Part shown: piece after piece, positions 35,169-43,887 of the stretch | Layout: the number at the start of each line of letters is the position of its first letter | Position numbering within the stretch: position 1 is the stretch's first letter | NCBI GenBank assembly: GCA_050289485.1 | Contig: JBNKFV010000019.1 | Span: 1-58,855 of the forward strand | Reading direction: 5' to 3' | Length of the DNA: 58,855 bases | Source: JBNKFV01 sp050289485 | GTDB lineage: Bacteria; Pseudomonadota; Gammaproteobacteria; Pseudomonadales; Cellvibrionaceae | The notes under the pieces: generated by a model | Told to the model about the DNA's origin: nothing | Databases searched by the model: none | What the model saw: the letters and a program-made list of their open reading frames with translations, nothing else | Program-made: the position numbers and the translations under genes

Positions 35169-35756
35169 ATGACATTGCGCAATACATCAACAGCTTACGG
35201 TAGCGTGGCAAAAGCTTTGCACTGGCTAGTCGCACTGTTTGTTCTTGTTGATTATATTTCCGTTTATTTTAAATATTGGTTTACCGAAGATGGCTCTATG
35301 GTAAACATGTTGGCCCTGCATGTGCATGTTGCGGTGGGGGTGTCGGTAGGGGGAGTTGTTGCTCTGCGTGTGCTATGGCGTTTAACCAGTTGTGTACCCG
35401 CGCCCTTAATTGAGCACAAGCTAGAGCTCCTTACAGCAAAAATTGCTCATGCTGCCTTGTACTTTCTTATGATTGCCATGCCGTTAACGGGTTATCTCTT
35501 TTCCAAGACTGTGCCCGACTTTGGGCTGTTTACGCTGCCAGTATTTGGCGAAACAGGCCTTGGGCAGTGGTTGGTTAACGATATGGGGCTGGCGCTGAAT
35601 GAAGATATCCGAAATCCTATGCGTACCTTGCACCGGGATATAGGCGGGCGATATGTTTTTTGGATTTTGATTCTGGTGCATGTTGCGGCAGCGCTGTATC
35701 ACCATTTCGTCAGGCGCAATAATACTCTGGTGAGGATGCTTCCGGGTAAGCGCTAG
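35169..35756 (+). CDS. cytochrome b561 (YodB/CybB type)
   Basis: A 195-residue inner-membrane di-heme protein with four transmembrane helices. Probable heme histidines are in AKALHWLVALF, in the ALHVHVAVGV stretch of helix 2, and near the C-terminus in ILVHVAAALYHHFV. The family pattern NPMRTLHRDIGGRY precedes the last helix. Bacterial b561 proteins move electrons from quinol, and some act as superoxide:ubiquinone oxidoreductases. It follows the siderophore-type receptor after a terminator; a role in ferric reduction is only a guess. Confidence 0.9.
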   Translation: MTLRNTSTAYGSVAKALHWLVALFVLVDYISVYFKYWFTEDGSMVNMLALHVHVAVGVSVGGVVALRVLWRLTSCVPAPLIEHKLELLTAKIAHAALYFLMIAMPLTGYLFSKTVPDFGLFTLPVFGETGLGQWLVNDMGLALNEDIRNPMRTLHRDIGGRYVFWILILVHVAAALYHHFVRRNNTLVRMLPGKR

Positions 35757-35883
35757 AAAGCTGAATGTCTTGCTCGAGGGTATTAACCGATTGATTGAAC
35801 GTGCAGTCCGAGGCAATATGGCCTTGGGAGAGCAGGTTGCGACAAGATAATTGCGCAAGACAATAACGACAATCAAAGAGTTA

Positions 35884-36381
35884 ATGGTTATGGCGGGAAT
35901 AAAACTGGATCGTATCGATATCAACATACTGGCCGAGCTACAGCGGAATGGGCGCATTACCAATACTGATCTGGCAGATGCCGTGGCCTTATCGCCAAGC
36001 CCCTGCTTAACGCGAGTGAAGCGGCTGGAAAAAAATGGTTATATCACCAGTTATAATGCGCATATCGCATTGGAGAAGCTGGGCGAAACGGCGACTATTT
36101 TTACTGAGGTGACCTTGAGTGATCACCACATGAAAAACTTTGCCAAGTTTGAGCAGAAAATCAAAACCGTTGATGAAGTTATCGAATGCCATCTTATTAG
36201 CGGTGGCTACGATTACCTGCTCAAATTCATTACTCGCGGCATCATTCACTACCAAGAGCTTATCGAACAAATCCTCGAGGGTGATTTTGGTATTGCCAAA
36301 TATTTCAGTTACATCGTACTCAAGTCGCCGGTAGTGAAATTGCATTACCCGCTGACCACGTTATTTAAAGATGAGCGTTAA
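35884..36381 (+). CDS. Lrp/AsnC-family regulator (first of two)
   Basis: A 165-residue regulator. The N-terminal HTH (about 5-60) has LDRIDINILAELQRNGRITN and SPSPCLTRVKRLEKNGYI. The C-terminal RAM ligand domain has HLISGGYDYLLKF. ATG 35884 follows an AAAGAG site. The GTG of the next gene directly follows its stop, so it is coupled to the GhrA-like reductase. It is clearly similar to the second Lrp protein at 38779-39279. It probably senses an amino acid and controls its neighbours. Confidence 0.88.
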   Translation: MVMAGIKLDRIDINILAELQRNGRITNTDLADAVALSPSPCLTRVKRLEKNGYITSYNAHIALEKLGETATIFTEVTLSDHHMKNFAKFEQKIKTVDEVIECHLISGGYDYLLKFITRGIIHYQELIEQILEGDFGIAKYFSYIVLKSPVVKLHYPLTTLFKDER

Positions 36382-37308
36382 GTGAGCATTGTTTATAAAT
36401 CAGAGGTTAATCGTGGGCGTCATTGGCAGGCAATATTTGCCGAACAAATGCCTGATATGCCTTTTCACCTGTGGCCAGAAACAGGTGATCCCGCCAGTGT
36501 AGAATACCTGGTGGCGTGGGAGCCACCGGAAAATTTTGTAACACTGTTTCCTAATCTTAAAGTTGTTTTCTCGGTGGGGGCGGGCATTGACCAGTTTGAT
36601 ACCCGTGCTTTTCCTGCACATGTAAAACTGGTTCGTATGCTGGATCCTAATATCACGCAAGGCATTGTTGAATACACAACGATGTCGGTGCTGATGCTGC
36701 ATCGCAAAATGCCCGATTACCTGAAGCAGCAGCAACAAAAGCAGTGGGCTTACCAGCCCTGGGTGCCAGCGCCAAAACGTACTGTCGGTGTTATGGGTTT
36801 GGGTAATCTGGGTAACGCGGTGGCGCAACAGTTACGCAGCCTGAATTTTGTCGTGAGAGGATGGAGTCGTACCGCAAAAGAACTCGAAGGCATTGATTGT
36901 TTTGCTGGCCAAAACGGCTTGCCGGCTTTTTTGAGTGATGTCGATATTTTGCTTTGCATGCTGCCGTTAACGGAAGAAACCCAAGGTATTCTGTCTACGG
37001 ATTTATTTGCCATGTTGCCCAAAGGTGCCATGTTGGTGAATGTGGGTCGCGGCAAGCATTTGGTAGAGTCTGATTTGCTGCAAGCGTTAGACAGTGGTCA
37101 GCTAAGTGCTGCCATGCTGGATGTATTACAGGTAGAGCCTGCCGAGGCCTCCCACCCATTCTGGGTCAACCCCAATATTATTCTTACCCCGCATATTGCT
37201 GCTGTAACCTCAGCAGAAGATGGTGGCAGGTTGTTATTAGCCAACTTGCGTCGCCACTTGGCAGGGCAGCCAATGGAAGGTGAGGTGAACTTGTCGGTAG
37301 GGTATTAG
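36382..37308 (+). CDS. glyoxylate/hydroxypyruvate reductase, GhrA type
   Basis: A 308-residue D-2-hydroxyacid dehydrogenase. The NAD(P)-binding block is TVGVMGLGNLGNAVAQQLRS, and the catalytic features include NVGRGKHLVESDLLQAL and the histidine of PNIILTPHIAAVTS. The N-terminal FSVGAGIDQFDT loop is typical of GhrA. It would reduce glyoxylate or hydroxypyruvate to glycolate or glycerate, or a related 2-oxo acid. The GTG start abuts the stop of the Lrp gene with no gap, so translation is coupled. Confidence 0.88.
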   Translation: MSIVYKSEVNRGRHWQAIFAEQMPDMPFHLWPETGDPASVEYLVAWEPPENFVTLFPNLKVVFSVGAGIDQFDTRAFPAHVKLVRMLDPNITQGIVEYTTMSVLMLHRKMPDYLKQQQQKQWAYQPWVPAPKRTVGVMGLGNLGNAVAQQLRSLNFVVRGWSRTAKELEGIDCFAGQNGLPAFLSDVDILLCMLPLTEETQGILSTDLFAMLPKGAMLVNVGRGKHLVESDLLQALDSGQLSAAMLDVLQVEPAEASHPFWVNPNIILTPHIAAVTSAEDGGRLLLANLRRHLAGQPMEGEVNLSVGY

Positions 37309-37350
37309 GCCTTTTCGAATGCGTGACAGTGGATGCGGAGGAATTACAGC

Positions 37351-37377
37351 GTTATTTGCAATAAAGCGGCAAATAAC
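37351..37377. repeat. 9-bp inverted repeat before the acyltransferase-like gene
   Basis: GTTATTTGC and GCAAATAAC flank a 9-base centre, 43 bases after the ghrA-like stop. It could be an attenuator or operator; no T run follows. Confidence 0.4.
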
Positions 37378-37461
37378 CCGATTAAAACAGCATCATATTT
37401 GCTGGCGCTCTTGTAACCTGAAACGACCACTGTGAATAATGCTGGATAGTAAGGGGATTGT

Positions 37462-38655
37462 ATGACTGCCTCAGTAGAAACCGCTTCGACCAATAACCCA
37501 TCTGTCGCGAGCGAGACTAAAATCAAATCCCGCATTGCCTCCATTGATGTTATGCGGGGCCTGATTATTGTATTCATGATGATAGATCATGTCAGGGAGC
37601 GGTTTTTTTCTCATGTGCCCCTGGCGGATCCCATGGATGTTGAAACCACCTCGCCTGCTTTGTTTTTTACCCGATATTTCGCGCACCTATGTGCCCCGAT
37701 GTTTATATTTCTCACGGGGCTGTCGGCCTGGCTTTATGCGCATCCGTCGAGTGGTTACCGTTCTCCCAGCAGCTTTCTGTTTAAGCGCGGTCTGTTCCTT
37801 ATTTTTCTTGAAGTCACCGTGATTTACCTGGTCTGGGCCAGCTCCATACATACTCTGTTTTTGCAGGTGATATGGGCTATTGGCTTATGCATGATCGCGC
37901 TGTCTTTGTTGGTAAAACTCAACTATTGGACAATCGGTGCGATCGGTTTTGTGATCGTTTTCGGCCACAACCTGCTTTCGCCTATTGCGTTTGCCCCCGA
38001 CGAATTTGGCCACGGGCTTTGGACTATTCTTCACGACAGAGGTTTTCTAACGCACGAAGGGCCAATACCGATCAAAATTTCGTATCCAGTATTACCGTGG
38101 ATAGGTGTTATTGCTCTTGGCTATTTTGCGGGTCCACTCTATGCTCGAACGGTTGACATGATAACCCGACGCAAACTGCTTGTTGCGTTAGGGTCGGCGT
38201 GCCTGCTGCTTCTGATCGTTCTGCGGGGCTTTAATATTTATGGTGAAACCCTGCCATGGAGCCAGCAATACACCGCCATTCAAACGGTGATGTCTTTCAT
38301 GAACTACACCAAATACCCACCCTCGCTGGACTTTGCTCTGATTACGCTGGGTATCGGTTTCTTTCTATTGGCGCTGTTTGAGCCGATGAAAAACAAGCTG
38401 GTAGATGCCTTAGAGGTGTACGGATCAGCACCAATGTTTATTTACGTCGCGCACCTTTACGCCTTATTGGTTGTTTATAGCATTGTGTTCGCCGTATTGG
38501 GTGCTAATCATGGTGAGCGTTTTGGTTTAGATCATGTTTGGCAGCTGTGGGTTGCTACGCTGACTTTGGCGGTTGTACTCTTTTGGCCGACCAAAGTTTT
38601 CGCCAGCTACAAACATAAGCATAAGCATAGTAAGCCTTGGTTGAGCTATTTATAA
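37462..38655 (+). CDS. DUF1624 / heparan-alpha-glucosaminide acetyltransferase-like membrane protein
   Basis: A 397-residue multi-pass inner-membrane protein with about ten hydrophobic helices. The N-terminal motif RIASIDVMRGLIIVFMMIDH contains the histidine typical of DUF1624/HGSNAT-type proteins, and APMFIFLTGLSAWLYA and PVLPWIGVIALGYFAGPLY are further family blocks. The tail is rich in His and Lys (KHKHKHSK). Bacterial members are poorly characterised and may acylate sugars across the membrane. It is the last gene before a terminator and may be co-transcribed with the GhrA-like gene 153 bases upstream. Confidence 0.85.
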   Translation: MTASVETASTNNPSVASETKIKSRIASIDVMRGLIIVFMMIDHVRERFFSHVPLADPMDVETTSPALFFTRYFAHLCAPMFIFLTGLSAWLYAHPSSGYRSPSSFLFKRGLFLIFLEVTVIYLVWASSIHTLFLQVIWAIGLCMIALSLLVKLNYWTIGAIGFVIVFGHNLLSPIAFAPDEFGHGLWTILHDRGFLTHEGPIPIKISYPVLPWIGVIALGYFAGPLYARTVDMITRRKLLVALGSACLLLLIVLRGFNIYGETLPWSQQYTAIQTVMSFMNYTKYPPSLDFALITLGIGFFLLALFEPMKNKLVDALEVYGSAPMFIYVAHLYALLVVYSIVFAVLGANHGERFGLDHVWQLWVATLTLAVVLFWPTKVFASYKHKHKHSKPWLSYL

Positions 38656-38710
38656 GCTTGTGGCCGGAGTATTCTCAATACTCTTGATCCGGCAATGAGC
38701 TTGTTGAGTT

Positions 38711-38739
38711 AAAAAATCCCGGACTTGCCGGGATTTTTT
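38711..38739. terminator. terminator between convergent genes
   Basis: AAAAAATCCCGG / CCGGGATTTTTT with a five-base loop; works on both strands. Confidence 0.9.
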
Positions 38740-38778
38740 CATATTGATGTGTAATAAAGACAGTGCTGCCAGCTGCTG

Positions 38779-39279
38779 TTATTCCCAGCTGTGTTTTCCG
38801 GATGTGATAGTATCGAGAGGGTAGCCACGTGGTTCCAGTGGCTGTCGCAAAACGATACGGCTGGCAAACTTTTCGATGCCGATATCTTCTTCGAGTAGTT
38901 GCTCTGTAAGCTCCTGCAAATAACTGATACTGGGCACGACGATTTTCAGTAGATAATCGTAGCCTCCGCTAAGGTTATAGCAATCAACAATTTCTGGATA
39001 TTTACAAAGTCCGGTTTCGAATTTACGGAAGTCTTCTGGGCGGTGGTTGCTGATGGTCACTTCGGTAAACACCACCACGTGATTGCCTAGCTTTTCCAGC
39101 GCAATATCAGCGCTGTAGCTGCGGATGATACCTATTTCCTGCAGTCTTTTGGTGCGGGTAAGGCAGGGGCTTTCGCTCAGCCCCACGGCTGCAGACAGCT
39201 CGACATTCGAGCAGCGACCTTCGCGTTGAAGGTGCGCAAGAATTTTGATGTCGTATCGGTCAAGTGATGTCGAGCGCAT
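38779..39279 (-). CDS. Lrp/AsnC-family regulator (second of two)
   Basis: A 166-residue regulator. The HTH part has LDRYDIKILAHLQREGRCSN and ESPCLTRTKRLQEIGIIRSY. The RAM domain has NLSGGYDYLLKIVVPSISYL. It shares most motifs with the Lrp protein at 35884, including IALEKLG and FTEVTIS. It lies 27 bases downstream of the class III PLP-enzyme gene on the same strand, so it is probably in the catabolic operon and controls it in response to an amino acid or amine. Confidence 0.9.
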   Translation of the reverse strand: MRSTSLDRYDIKILAHLQREGRCSNVELSAAVGLSESPCLTRTKRLQEIGIIRSYSADIALEKLGNHVVVFTEVTISNHRPEDFRKFETGLCKYPEIVDCYNLSGGYDYLLKIVVPSISYLQELTEQLLEEDIGIEKFASRIVLRQPLEPRGYPLDTITSGKHSWE

Positions 39280-39306
39280 GGGGCCTTTCTACTCTTGTAG
39301 ACGTTG

Positions 39307-40659
39307 TTATCGAGACTTGGTTACTTGTGCGAACGTTAGCGCCTCGTCGATCGTTTCGATCACCATGCCTGCCTGTTCGGCGGACAGTACCAGTGGTGGG
39401 CGAATCTTGAGTACATTGTGACCCATGGCACAGGCACTCAGCAAGACACCTTTTTCACGCATGCGGTTGACTACCCGGCTGGTGAACTCTCGATCAGGTG
39501 CGCGTGTTGCGCGATCAGACACCAGTTCTACGCCTACAAACATGCCTACGCCGCGCACATCGCCAATGGCCTCATGCCGTTTGGCAAGATCAGTGATGCC
39601 GTCGCGCAAGATTTTGCCGACCTTGGCCGCATGTTGTATCAGGCCTTCTTTTTCAATGGTATTCAGCACCGCCAGGGCTGCCGCACAAGAGACGGTATTA
39701 CCGGCAAAGGTATTGAAATATCTCGAATTCTGGCCGAATTCCGCCAGGGCGTCATTGGTTGCCATTAGGCCCGCAACTGGCTGGCCATTGCCCATGGGTT
39801 TGCCCACGGTGACAATATCCGGGTTAAGGCCGTGGCGTTGAAAGCCCCACATATGTTCGCCGGTTCGCCCGAAGCCCGGTTGCACCTCGTCGGCAATGAA
39901 CAGGCCGCCGGCGCGCTTGATAGCGTCGACCGCACCCTGCAAAAAGCCGGCGGGCTCAGGGAGGATGCCGTCACTGGTAAAGACTGAGTCCACCAGAAGC
40001 ATCGCAGGCTTAATGCCATGGCGTTTGAGGTCGGCAATGGCTGCTTCTACATCGCGGGTAAAACGCTCGGCCAGGTCGGCGCCTTCGGCATGATAAAGGC
40101 GCGGTGCCGGTACCAGGCGAACGTGAGCACCGAGATCAACGGTAGGGCCGAGCGATGGCGAAAATTTCGCTACTGCATCGGTAAAACCGTGGTAGGCGGT
40201 TTCGGTGACGATAACGCCTGTGCCGCCGGTGCGAACCTGTGCAATACGGTAGGCAACGTCGTTTGCCTCACTGCCGGTGCACGTTAGCATGAGGTGCGCG
40301 AGATCTGTTTCTGGTACGGTTGCGAGCATGCGCTCGGCCAGCTCCAGAATAGTGTCGTGCAGGTAGCGCGTATTGGTGGCGAGCGTTTTTACTTGCGTAC
40401 AAATCGCCTCTGTAACCGCTGGATGGCAGTGCCCCAGCGACGCGACATTATTGTAAATGTCGAGATAGCGGCGGCCTTCCGGATCGATCAACCATACACC
40501 TTCGCCGCGGACAATGTGCAGCGGATGCTCGTACATCAGGCGATAAGCCGGGCCAAGCAACGCGTCACGTCGCGCAATCATGGAGGCAGTGGCAGGGTCT
40601 ACGTTGGCCCGGCCGGGAATATAGGCGTTGACCATATTGAGGTCAGTTGTGCTCTTCAT
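39307..40659 (-). CDS. class III PLP enzyme, phospho-lyase-like aminotransferase family
   Basis: A 450-residue fold-type I PLP enzyme. The N-terminal RRDALLGPAYRLMYEHPL and YLDIYNNVASLGHCHPAV are typical of the AGXT2L group, which includes ethanolamine-phosphate and 5-phosphohydroxylysine phospho-lyases. TGSEAND binds phosphate and LFIADEVQPGFGRTG carries the cofactor aspartate. The PLP lysine is in VTVGKPMGNG, with Lys before Pro-Met-Gly as in phospho-lyases. The adjacent upstream gene is an APH-fold kinase of the hydroxylysine-kinase type. I infer kinase plus phospho-lyase action on an amino alcohol, giving an aldehyde, phosphate and ammonia. Ordinary transamination is the alternative. Confidence 0.82.
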   Translation of the reverse strand: MKSTTDLNMVNAYIPGRANVDPATASMIARRDALLGPAYRLMYEHPLHIVRGEGVWLIDPEGRRYLDIYNNVASLGHCHPAVTEAICTQVKTLATNTRYLHDTILELAERMLATVPETDLAHLMLTCTGSEANDVAYRIAQVRTGGTGVIVTETAYHGFTDAVAKFSPSLGPTVDLGAHVRLVPAPRLYHAEGADLAERFTRDVEAAIADLKRHGIKPAMLLVDSVFTSDGILPEPAGFLQGAVDAIKRAGGLFIADEVQPGFGRTGEHMWGFQRHGLNPDIVTVGKPMGNGQPVAGLMATNDALAEFGQNSRYFNTFAGNTVSCAAALAVLNTIEKEGLIQHAAKVGKILRDGITDLAKRHEAIGDVRGVGMFVGVELVSDRATRAPDREFTSRVVNRMREKGVLLSACAMGHNVLKIRPPLVLSAEQAGMVIETIDEALTFAQVTKSR

Positions 40660-40672
40660 TGGCTTTTCCTCT

Positions 40673-41704
40673 TCATACTTCGGTCAGTAATCGGTCGCGT
40701 GCTTCATCGCGGGAAATCTCTGCCAGCTGCGACAGAACTCTCCATGCTCCTGGGTTGTGCTTCATGATGTAGGCGCGGTTTTCGGGGTGCCGCGCAGCGC
40801 GCCACTCCGTGATTAAAACAGTGATAAGGTGGCGAGTTGCGACCAGGTCGGCAACAATCTCGAGTTCTGCGTCGGTCAGCGGCAGTGTCTGGTGATAAGC
40901 CCCAATGAACTGCGCCGGCCTCTCGAACGGGTCGTCGTTGCCCGGCATTTGGAAAGCCGCCGCGGTAGCGACTTCTCCCACCAGCGGCGCATGCACCATA
41001 TCGCCAAAGTCGATAATCCCCACGATGCGTTCATGATCTTCAGGTGCAACCAGCACGTTGTAGAGGTGATAATCGTTGTGAATCACCTGTGCCCGCATTG
41101 ATGCCAGGCGCGGCTGCACGTACTCAGTAAAACGGGCCATGAACGATTCAGCAAGCGCGCGGCGTGGGGCGTCTGTAATGGCTTCAAGCTTGTCTATCAA
41201 GCGGTGCGCGGTAGAGACATTCCAGAGCAAATCCTCGTGCGCTGCTGCAGGATGGCTAAAATCGCGTAACGCCAAGTCCAGGTTGGCAAGCACGGTGCCC
41301 ATGGCACGCTGCTGAGTAACGCTACGGTCTGTATCGCGAACCTGAACACCGTCGAGATAGGTTAGCATGCGCACGGCGGTGGTTATCCCGCTGGCGAGCG
41401 TTACCTTATCGCGTGTGTTTCCTTCCAGTGTGCGTACTACATGGGGCACGGGTTGATCTGGTGAGACTTTGGCAATGTGGTCAAGCGCTGCAATCTGAAA
41501 ATCTACCACCGACACCGGTTCTGATGGATTACTGATTTTAAAAACGTAGCGGCGGTTGTCGGCAGTTTCTATGCGGCAGTTCTGATCGCGCTCACCGGCC
41601 AGCGGGGTGATCTTGCCGGTAATACCGTATAGGCGCTCAACCAGCTCTGCTACTTTGTCGAGAGCCAGATCGGGCACGGCTGTGTTCGACGTTGTCGCTG
41701 ACAT
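40673..41704 (-). CDS. APH-fold small-molecule kinase, hydroxylysine-kinase-like
   Basis: A 343-residue kinase of the aminoglycoside phosphotransferase fold. The nucleotide loop part is RRYVFKISNPSEP, the catalytic loop VIHNDYHLYNVLV and the metal-binding IIDFGDMVHAPLVGEVATA. The IDFGDM stretch matches hydroxylysine and homoserine-type kinases better than antibiotic kinases. ATG 41704 has a GGAGGAA site. It lies between a HAD gene (26-base gap) and the PLP enzyme (13-base gap), so all three are one operon. It probably phosphorylates the hydroxyl of an amino-alcohol or hydroxy-amino acid before the PLP enzyme removes phosphate. Confidence 0.82.
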   Translation of the reverse strand: MSATTSNTAVPDLALDKVAELVERLYGITGKITPLAGERDQNCRIETADNRRYVFKISNPSEPVSVVDFQIAALDHIAKVSPDQPVPHVVRTLEGNTRDKVTLASGITTAVRMLTYLDGVQVRDTDRSVTQQRAMGTVLANLDLALRDFSHPAAAHEDLLWNVSTAHRLIDKLEAITDAPRRALAESFMARFTEYVQPRLASMRAQVIHNDYHLYNVLVAPEDHERIVGIIDFGDMVHAPLVGEVATAAAFQMPGNDDPFERPAQFIGAYHQTLPLTDAELEIVADLVATRHLITVLITEWRAARHPENRAYIMKHNPGAWRVLSQLAEISRDEARDRLLTEV

Positions 41705-41730
41705 TGGGGATTCCTCCAGCATCTGGTGCC

Positions 41731-42426
41731 TCACTTCATCGATGCGGTTTGGGGTAGAGGATCTAGCCCAAGCAAAGTGGTAAGCTGGCGAACATCGGTC
41801 AGTCGATTAACGTTGTAACCATCACACACGGGCTCATGGTTGCGGTCGATAAAGGCTTTGGCCATAAAACCCAGGGCAGAGGCTGTGGCCAGGTCGTATT
41901 GAAAGCTGGATGACACATGCATCATCTCTTCTGGCCCACAACCAAGTTGGTCGAACATATATTCGAAAGCTTGGGCGCGAGGTTTGTAGGCTTGGGCTTC
42001 CTCGGCAGTATATACCGCGTGGAATGGCGCCTTAAGATGAGCAATGCTATGAGGAATCAAATCCACCATTGAGTTTGACAGAATCACCAGCGGCACATGC
42101 GGTGCGATCGCCTCCAGTGTTTCAACCACATTCGGATGTGGCTGCCAGGTAGGCACGGCATCATACAAAGCAATCGCATCAGATGAACGATATTCTACGT
42201 TATGGGCCTTACAGGTACGCTGTATCGAATTCGCAACGACGTCAAAGAAAGGTTTCCAGTCACCAAGCACTTCGTCGAGGCGATAAAAGCGAAAACTTGC
42301 CAAAAAGGCTGGCATTTTTTCTGCCGGAACGCGATCGGCAAAAAGCTTTTCTGCCGTTGGTCCCATTTGAAAGTTGATCAAGGTACCGTAGCAGTCGAAA
42401 CTGATAAATTTAGGTTTGTAAATCAT
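41731..42426 (-). CDS. HAD hydrolase, haloacid dehalogenase type II-like (first of two)
   Basis: A 231-residue HAD enzyme. The nucleophile motif is FISFDCYGTL, motif II VPLVILSNS, the motif III lysine lies in AQAYKPRAQAF and motif IV is HVSSSFQYDLATA. It is of the length and cap type of L-2-haloacid dehalogenases, but the asparagine usually found in VSSN is replaced here (VSSSFQYD), so dehalogenation is not assured; a phosphatase role would suit the kinase beside it. ATG 42426 follows GGAGAGGAA. It is first in the HAD-kinase-PLP enzyme-Lrp run. Close in sequence to the HAD protein at 48278. Confidence 0.82.
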   Translation of the reverse strand: MIYKPKFISFDCYGTLINFQMGPTAEKLFADRVPAEKMPAFLASFRFYRLDEVLGDWKPFFDVVANSIQRTCKAHNVEYRSSDAIALYDAVPTWQPHPNVVETLEAIAPHVPLVILSNSMVDLIPHSIAHLKAPFHAVYTAEEAQAYKPRAQAFEYMFDQLGCGPEEMMHVSSSFQYDLATASALGFMAKAFIDRNHEPVCDGYNVNRLTDVRQLTTLLGLDPLPQTASMK

Positions 42427-42746
42427 ATGATTCCTCTCCGCTAGGTTGGAGTCTGTTGATAGGTAAAAGTTTATACACATCGCTGCCACAGAGATGCTTT
42501 ATTGCTGTAGAACGCAAGCAGTTTCCTTTTTGATCAGGAACCGGCGTGATATTTTCTGCGGAGTAGATAAAGTCGGCCCACTGTTTGGGTTTAAGTGTCC
42601 GGTGTTTTACACGGGTGTGGTCGGCTTATTGGTTTGCAAGGGCTAGTGCGAGGACGGGATAGGGTTAAAGACCGCGTGTGGTGAATTGGGTTTATGCCTC
42701 AGGGCTGGCAGTCCTGAGGCATCTTCTGCGTTCAGCTATAACCTAA
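42427..42746. other. 320-bp gap with a 10-bp hairpin
   Basis: Promoter region of the HAD-kinase-PLP enzyme operon. ATGCCTCAGG (42695-42704) pairs with CCTGAGGCAT (42714-42723) just after the stop of the aspartoacylase-family gene and may end that transcript, though no T run follows. Confidence 0.5.
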
Positions 42747-43733
42747 TCAATACTTCTCGAGTTTACCCAGGCGAACCACGGTAACCCCAGGGCGCAGCTG
42801 GCGCAGCGATGGCATCACCAGCACACAATTGGCGTAGGGGGTTGTCAGTGGCTGGCCATCGCGGTAAGCAAAGACGGCGCCGCTGTGAGGAAATATTTCA
42901 AGGCCGCGGTAGTCTTTGGCAAAGTGAAAATCCATGCTGCTGGCAACCACCGCGTCGGTGACACGAATGACTTTCGGGCGGCGCTCTGGTGTACCTTTCC
43001 AGCTAAACGGTAGATGCTGCTCAAGTACTACGCCGGTAAGTAATAAAAAGCGACCAGCACATTCTCGGGCCACTTTTTCTGCTCGTTTTTCCCAATGCTG
43101 CCCGCATTCAACCAGTAGTGCGTTTTTGCAACTGGCTGAATCGCCGAAGCCGGCGTAGTCGCGCAAACGTCTACCTTCGCTATGGCCTTCGTCAACAATA
43201 ATATTGCCGGGTATGCCTAACTGCCGTGCCAGCGTAATGCCTTTGTTCAGCGGGCCTGAAAGTAGCAGTGGATCACTGCGTTCGTGCATGGAGTGAATGT
43301 CGAGCAACATATCAACCGTATCAATCACCGGACGCATTTCACGGGCACGACGCAACTCAATAGAATCGTTGCTGGTGTCATCGAGTACGTCTTCTTTCCA
43401 CACCCGATTAAAGTCTTGGTCAACAAACCGTGATGCATCGGGGTTGTCGTGATTGAAGCGTTCGAACGCTGCCACGTTGGCAAACGCGAGAGTCAGCTTG
43501 CCGCGATAAGGTCTTACCCCAAGGTCGAGTAATTCTTTTACTGCAATTGCGCCGCAGATTTCGTTACCGTGGGTGAGTGCGTTAATCATTACGTGCGGGC
43601 CGGGTTTGCCGCTATCGAAGGTATACACATAAGGGATACCGGTATTGCCTTCGGCATAACGGCTGATATCCGGTGCACTGATTTCGATAGGATAGGGTTC
43701 AAACGCTGGCGCTGATGTAGTTGCGCTGCTCAT
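42747..43733 (-). CDS. succinylglutamate desuccinylase / aspartoacylase-family amidohydrolase
   Basis: A 328-residue zinc-dependent M14-like amidohydrolase. The zinc ligands are His and Glu of ALTHGNEICG and the histidine of LLDIHSMHERSDP. The catalytic glutamate is likely in ALLVECGQHWEK. A C-terminal beta-rich lid (about 230-328) is typical for the AstE/AspA group. It should remove an acyl group (acetyl, succinyl or similar) from an amino acid or amine. In this cluster it could deacylate an imported or intermediate N-acyl compound. It lies 155 bases from the next gene of the same strand. Confidence 0.85.
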   Translation of the reverse strand: MSSATTSAPAFEPYPIEISAPDISRYAEGNTGIPYVYTFDSGKPGPHVMINALTHGNEICGAIAVKELLDLGVRPYRGKLTLAFANVAAFERFNHDNPDASRFVDQDFNRVWKEDVLDDTSNDSIELRRAREMRPVIDTVDMLLDIHSMHERSDPLLLSGPLNKGITLARQLGIPGNIIVDEGHSEGRRLRDYAGFGDSASCKNALLVECGQHWEKRAEKVARECAGRFLLLTGVVLEQHLPFSWKGTPERRPKVIRVTDAVVASSMDFHFAKDYRGLEIFPHSGAVFAYRDGQPLTTPYANCVLVMPSLRQLRPGVTVVRLGKLEKY

Positions 43734-43887
43734 GGTTAAACTCCTGATGTGTCGTTGTGAACAAGTCGTAGCAGGATGTCAAAAACCATCTACGTGGTAT
43801 TTACTGCTTAAAACGCGTTGAAAATATTTTTTCGACACCCGTGTGGGGCCAGTTAACCGGCCCTACACTGGTTGCCAGAAATATCGA

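Noticed and set aside
40673..41704. Aminoglycoside resistance kinase
   Set aside because: The fold is shared, but the motifs and operon (PLP enzyme, HAD, Lrp) point to amino-alcohol metabolism.
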